A model generated the notes under the pieces. The model made no database searches. It saw only the letters and a list, made by a program, of their open reading frames with translations, and was not told the origin of the DNA. Positions 32,801-36,149 of a stretch of 36,149 nucleotides of DNA are shown piece after piece. Numbering within the stretch: the stretch's first letter is position 1; each line of letters begins with the position of its first letter. Both the position numbers and the translations under genes were made by a program. Source of the stretch: an uncultured Clostridia bacterium (GTDB lineage Bacteria; Bacillota; Clostridia; TANB77; CAG-508); NCBI GenBank assembly GCA_944386205.1, contig CALXAE010000004.1:1-36149 (forward strand). Reading direction: 5' to 3'.

Positions 32801-34106
32801 AAATTTTCTCTTTAGGAGAGACGGTTTCAAGGTCCTTAATTTTTAATTCAGGATTTGCTATAATTTGTGTCAACATAGCCATTAAGCGTTCATGCAATAA
32901 ATTGATTTCATCTAAGGTAAAAAGTTCCTTTTTAAAATCATAATAAATACTAATCATGCCAGTATCATCAATATCATATAAATGAATGTCTAAATTATTT
33001 ACAACACAATGGTTGAATAACCATCTACAAGAATATGGTACAGCGCAACTAGCTCTGTGGTTTCTTGCATTTTGATAAGACAAACAAACATCATATAAAT
33101 TTTTAGAAATATTAAACTTCTTTCTAATGGTGTCTAGTAAACGATTATATGGATAACGTTGGTTTCTAAAAACAGATAATTCATGTTTAGAAACTTGTTC
33201 AATAAAATCGATGCAAGAACAATCTTTACCAATTTCCATACGAAAAGGAACAGTACTAATATACATTCCTGTGGTATTTTTCTCTTTAAAATTACATCTA
33301 TTTAAAATTGGTGTACCAACAATAGATGAATTGGTGTTGTTAATTTTGGCTAGGTAGATATTCAAAATTGCCATAAAAAGTGAGAATAGAGAAACTTTAT
33401 GGCTATTGCAAAATTCTACAAGTGTATTTGTTTCTTCTTTAGAAAGGATTACACTTTTTCTAATTGCCTCATATGAACCAGATTGAAAATCCTTTAAATA
33501 TGAAAACTCTAAATTCTCAAATTGGCTTTCCCAAAAGTTTTTTGCACGTTCAAATTTAGAACTTTCTATATATTTTTTCTCTTCATCAATAAAATCTAAA
33601 TAAGAACTATTTTTAACATCCTGGATTGGGGTATTTTGAATAATAGAAACATAATAATTCATGATTTGGTCGATTAATAAACTCATGGTCCAAGCATCAG
33701 AAATCATGTGATGTAGATTTGCTATAAATCCGCCTGTACCATCTTCATTTTTAAAAATAACAAAACGATATAAATTACTGTTTAAAAGTGTAAAATGTTT
33801 TGTGATAACATCTTCTTCTAATTGTGATAAAGAATATGTGTCTGTAATATTTACTTTTTCAATCTCTTCAAAAGAATAATCTTTCAAACATTGTTTGATA
33901 TCTGTACCGTCTTGTACTAAATAAAGCCTTACAGAATCATTATTTTTAATAAATAAATTAATTGCTTTTTCAAAAGCATTTTCATCAATCTTTTCAGGAA
34001 TAGATAATGTTCCACATATATTTGATACACATGTGTTTTCATTGAATTGCTCTGTTAATAAAATAGATTTTTGTGGATTTGTTAGTTCATAATTTAAAAT
34101 ATTCAT
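29844..34106 (-). CDS. Single-module nonribosomal peptide synthetase, C-A-T-R
   Basis: A 1420-residue synthetase. The condensation domain (about 5-430) has HHMISDA (132-138). The adenylation domain (about 455-945) has YTSGSTGNPKG near 612, NEYGPTEA near 750, KTGDLA, NGYRIELGE near 857 and NGKVDK near 938. Pocket residues read by alignment to GrsA are D-L-T-K-I-G-E-V-G-K, one change from the Asn code DLTKLGEVGK. The carrier domain (about 955-1030) has the phosphopantetheine Ser in DSLLL. The C-terminal thioester reductase (about 1060-1420) has FGATGFLG and YVRSK. The likely product is an N-acylated or aminoacylated Asn released as aldehyde or alcohol. No phosphopantetheinyl transferase, tailoring enzyme or second NRPS is near. 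AAGGTGATG precedes the ATG. Confidence 0.93.
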   Translation of the reverse strand: MNILNYELTNPQKSILLTEQFNENTCVSNICGTLSIPEKIDENAFEKAINLFIKNNDSVRLYLVQDGTDIKQCLKDYSFEEIEKVNITDTYSLSQLEEDVITKHFTLLNSNLYRFVIFKNEDGTGGFIANLHHMISDAWTMSLLIDQIMNYYVSIIQNTPIQDVKNSSYLDFIDEEKKYIESSKFERAKNFWESQFENLEFSYLKDFQSGSYEAIRKSVILSKEETNTLVEFCNSHKVSLFSLFMAILNIYLAKINNTNSSIVGTPILNRCNFKEKNTTGMYISTVPFRMEIGKDCSCIDFIEQVSKHELSVFRNQRYPYNRLLDTIRKKFNISKNLYDVCLSYQNARNHRASCAVPYSCRWLFNHCVVNNLDIHLYDIDDTGMISIYYDFKKELFTLDEINLLHERLMAMLTQIIANPELKIKDLETVSPKEKIYILEEYNHTKTTDNFVSVYDLFKRQLQKTPDKLAICYKDTKLTYKELNTFANLLASKLKDYDVHAGDIVCLAFTDSIEFVASILATQKLGVCYIPIDVNYPNERIEYIANNSQAKLILTHPNTLKSVKIDKDTVLRISLDDFDYQKEDIVNIDYALKEDIVNIDYALKEDDLAYIIYTSGSTGNPKGVKISHKSLANYICWAIKQYVHGEETNFPLFSSVAFDLTVTSVYTPLCSGNSIYIYQNENAQLLLEEIIKDNHVQIIKMTPGHFTLLQDLDLSNSIVSKFILGGDILTKEMCEKITSMFSHPIHIYNEYGPTEATVGCMIYEYRTEDTYTSVPIGYPIDNTQILLLNQDLELVPLGHIGEMYISGDCLALGYTDEQKTLDKFIDNPFYPGQKIYKTGDLAILHSDGIMEYLGRTDFQVKLNGYRIELGEIQSDLLTHPNIKDVYIALITIDEHKFLCAYYVSDKEIEDLSSFLKKTLPSYMIPTYFIKLDKIPLTINGKVDKSALPLPKKNHNKYVKPQNKLEETLQEIFTELLEQKSKISVEDDLFDYYVDSLLLIKAQSILYSKGISINTQDFYEYPTIRKLADFLLVAQPKETSVLIEKMPIIKEIKKPIDASKEFRRVILFGATGFLGIHILYFLLLHTSCKVFCVIRKKDLVDPLARFIKKFNFYFPNVEIEHYLYRIKIVEGNILDNHFGIEEDLYNRLGTTCDCVIDTAALVKHYGNYEVFNKTNVNSTKKMIAFCKEFKIPLHYVSTMSVSGNGLVKTPDADFTEDDLYIGQDYKKNVYVRSKFEAEKAVIEACKEEGFVASIYRLGTITNRYFDGMFQENFNDNAFLNRLEAFIDLGIFPKELSQFCFEFSPVDVCANFIVQLLQHQQENLEIYHLYNNRCISGENLVNMINTCGVSIDFASLDDFKTALAKSKSNYFGITAYVKNINDSMVTLHNEKTLTALQTLNLDWPEITPEYLNKILLYLRKKHC
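32292..32367 (-). repeat. 33-base tandem duplication inside the NRPS gene
   Basis: Two exact copies (32292-32324 and 32325-32357) and the start of a third encode DIVNIDYALKE twice, just before the A3 motif of the adenylation domain. The frame is kept. Confidence 0.9.
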
Positions 34107-34186
34107 TTAACATCACCTTGTTTTTTTTCGTTAATGAGATTATACATGGAAATGGAAAAAAAAGCAAATAATTCTACAAAATTTTT

Positions 34187-34225
34187 GTCCAATTGGGGAC
34201 GTTTCTTTTTGAGACATTTTTATGT
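34187..34225 (+). repeat. Solo half of GGGACG family A
   Basis: 39 bases match the left arm of the palindrome at 17794 with one change (A to G, giving GGGGACG). No inverted partner follows within the intergenic region. It lies about 80 bases upstream of the NRPS start. Confidence 0.85.
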
Positions 34226-34972
34226 AAACACTAAGAATAAATAAAATTGAATATCTTGTATTTTATTAAAGATATAAAAAATCTTTCAAAAAATGTTATT
34301 AAATAGTGGATTGTAAAATTTTATATAAAAAGATAAAAAATAAAAACTTTCCTGGAATTCAATACTCTAAGAAAGTTTTTTACGTTTCAATTTTAACAAT
34401 AAAATATAGTAATGTCAATGAAAATAAAAAAGATTTTTTAATGAAATTTTTTCTGAAATTTTTTGTCTGAAGAATATTTTTTTATATATTTGAATACTTT
34501 AAGAAGTATATATTTCAAGCGTTTTATGACTTTACGTATTTTCTTAGAGTATTGAAATCTAAGTAAAAAAACAAGAAATAAAATACGATAAAACATTGAC
34601 TTAATTCTTAAAATCAAATAAAATAAAAGTATGAAAATAATTATAGAAAATATAAAAATCTATAATACTAAAAAAGCTATTTTAGGTGAATAGTAAGAAC
34701 ATTGAAAAATAAATATCATTATTCTATTTTCTATGCAATAGAAAATTAAAAAAATGTGAATACTATTTACGAGAATAGGGAAAAATGAGTTAAAGAATTA
34801 AGAAAAGATTCAAAGCTCTAAGAATAAAAACATAAATAAGAAGATAAAAATTATTTAAATACATATAATTAGAAATATGTTTAAGATAAAAGCAAATGTT
34901 TATATGCAATAAAAGAAGTACACAAATACATAAATAAAGCAAAAGAAACAAAAGAAAGGAGATTTTTAAAGA
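34226..34972. other. Gene-free AT-rich region before the pilin-like gene
   Basis: About 750 bases without a supported gene. A hairpin AAAAACTTTC/GAAAGTTTTT lies at 34342-34351/34371-34380. A 17-base exact inverted repeat (34358-34374 with 34540-34556, TTCAATACTCTAAGAAA) encloses about 165 bases. The rest is very A-rich on the plus strand, probably the long leader or upstream region of the gene at 34973. I see no clear promoter or RNA gene. Confidence 0.5.
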
Positions 34973-36149
34973 ATGAGAAAGCAAAGAATAGAAGGTAAAA
35001 AACTAAAAATAAAAGTAAATAAAAAGAATAATGGTATTACTTTAATAGCCCTTGTCATCACAATAATTGTGTTGCTAATATTAGCAGGTGTAACAATAGC
35101 GACATTGACAGGAGAGAATGGAATATTAACAAGAGCTAGTCAAGCAAGTGAGCAAACAGAAATAGCAGAAGAGAAAGAAGCTATAGGAATAGCCTATGCA
35201 GGAGTCTTAGCAGATAATAATGGAACAGGAGTAAGTGCAGATGAATTACAAAATGAGTTACAAAAAAATGGATATAATGCAACAGTAACAGATAATGGAA
35301 ATGGAACATTTACAGTAAAATTTGAAACAGGAAGAGAATATACAATAAATGCAGATGGAAGTATAGAAGGCGGAAACGGAGAAAGTGGAGACAATACAGA
35401 AACAGATATAGCAGGAAAATATTATGAAGACGATACAAATATAACAGTAGATGGAAAACCAGTAACAATCCCAGGAGGAGCAACTGTATCTGGTATAGAT
35501 GGAGAATATGAAAGTGTAGATGATGGATTAGTTATATATATAACAAACGGAGATACAATAGAAGATTGGAATGCAGATGAAGATGGAAATGAAATATTAG
35601 ATGTACAAGAAGATTATGATCAATTTGTATGGGTGCCAGTAGAAAAAGCATATATAACAGAAGCAGATATAGCAAATCAAACAGGAGAAACAAATTATGA
35701 AAAATTACAAAATTATATAGCAGGAAATAAAGTATATCCAATGGCAATCCAATTAAGTGATGGAAGTTATAAAGGAATATTATATGATTTTACCGAAGAA
35801 AATGGAGCAGTAACAATAACACCAAGAGATTATACAACAACAAGTAGTTATAGAGAGCCAGATGTCGTAACAGGCTATGATAATATTACAACATATCTAG
35901 ATCAAATAAATGGAATATTAAATACAAGTTATAGTTCATCAGACGATTTTAAGAATGCATTACAAATAGAATTTAATGAAATGGTAGGAAAAGTAAATAC
36001 AAATAAAGGATTTTGGTCAGGAAGATATGAAACAAGCAATATGAGTAATAGTACAACAACAACATATGATATTTCAAATGAAATACAAGTAGGAGTAAAA
36101 AAAGGAACAACAAATGGAATAAACAGTGTAACATGGTATAGAATGTATG
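34973..36149 (+). CDS. Type IV pilin-like surface protein with probable FGE-like domain (partial)
   Basis: The frame is open to the window edge (at least 392 residues). A basic leader of about 20 residues ends in NNG, followed by ITLIALVITIIVLLILAGVT, a type III (prepilin) signal with the hydrophobic helix of pilins; Gly is the predicted cleavage residue, but the +5 Glu of classical pilins is Ala here. A short helical and Gly/Asn-rich region (about 40-145) follows. From about residue 218, FVWVPV and later GFWSGRYETSN resemble the start of the formylglycine-generating-enzyme/C-type-lectin-like fold. AAAGGAGAT precedes the ATG. It would be a pseudopilin-like surface protein, possibly a binding protein rather than an enzyme, since the C-terminal part is outside the window. 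Confidence 0.82.
   Translation, partial: MRKQRIEGKKLKIKVNKKNNGITLIALVITIIVLLILAGVTIATLTGENGILTRASQASEQTEIAEEKEAIGIAYAGVLADNNGTGVSADELQNELQKNGYNATVTDNGNGTFTVKFETGREYTINADGSIEGGNGESGDNTETDIAGKYYEDDTNITVDGKPVTIPGGATVSGIDGEYESVDDGLVIYITNGDTIEDWNADEDGNEILDVQEDYDQFVWVPVEKAYITEADIANQTGETNYEKLQNYIAGNKVYPMAIQLSDGSYKGILYDFTEENGAVTITPRDYTTTSSYREPDVVTGYDNITTYLDQINGILNTSYSSSDDFKNALQIEFNEMVGKVNTNKGFWSGRYETSNMSNSTTTTYDISNEIQVGVKKGTTNGINSVTWYRMY

Overview
The window is AT-rich DNA with AAGGAGG-type ribosome binding sites, TTGACA/TATAAT promoters (often with an extended TGn box), U-tailed hairpin terminators and a strong preference for AGA as the arginine codon. Together with VanW, ABC-F, CapA, REC-HD-GYP and pilin-like proteins, this points to a low-GC Bacillota, most likely an uncultured gut-type Clostridia. 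The genus cannot be fixed from the sequence.

Layout. 1-3450: two small orphan genes, then a coupled pair of large proteins (819-3383) with less AT-rich codon use. Each carries a degenerate MazF/PemK-like domain and a C-terminal domain resembling the DNA-binding domain of Spo0A. 3677-10687: two divergent ABC transporters, an FtsX/MacB-type pair on the minus strand and a permease-ATPase-permease (ABC-2) set on the plus strand. 10751-14157: two divergent polytopic GT-C-like membrane proteins. The second is broken into four frames by three single C residues, each placed just before a Gly GGN codon so that an in-frame CGG appears. 14206-21716: SDR reductase, lone starch-binding-type module, VanW protein, tRNA-Lys, CorA, CapA, DUF378 and a foreign-looking coiled-coil protein. 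21883-26273: ABC-F, dCMP deaminase, Tex. 26467-34106 (minus strand): REC-HD-GYP regulator, histidine kinase, and a single-module NRPS (C-A-T-R) whose A-domain pocket reads like an Asn code. 34973-end: a partial type IV pilin-like protein with a probable formylglycine-generating-enzyme-like domain.

The most interesting signals are these. (1) Three apparent +1 shift sites at CGG lie in one otherwise intact gene, while I find no in-frame CGG in any intact AT-rich gene of the window. This fits either recoding at CGG or a very non-random pseudogene or assembly artefact. (2) The tandem MazF-like/Spo0A_C-like proteins have an unusual architecture. (3) A family of GGGGACG-containing palindromes sits at or over stop codons, in paired and single forms like REP/REPIN elements. 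(4) The compact C-A-T-R NRPS stands next to a two-component c-di-GMP system.

All domain calls come from reading motifs by eye. No database search was run.
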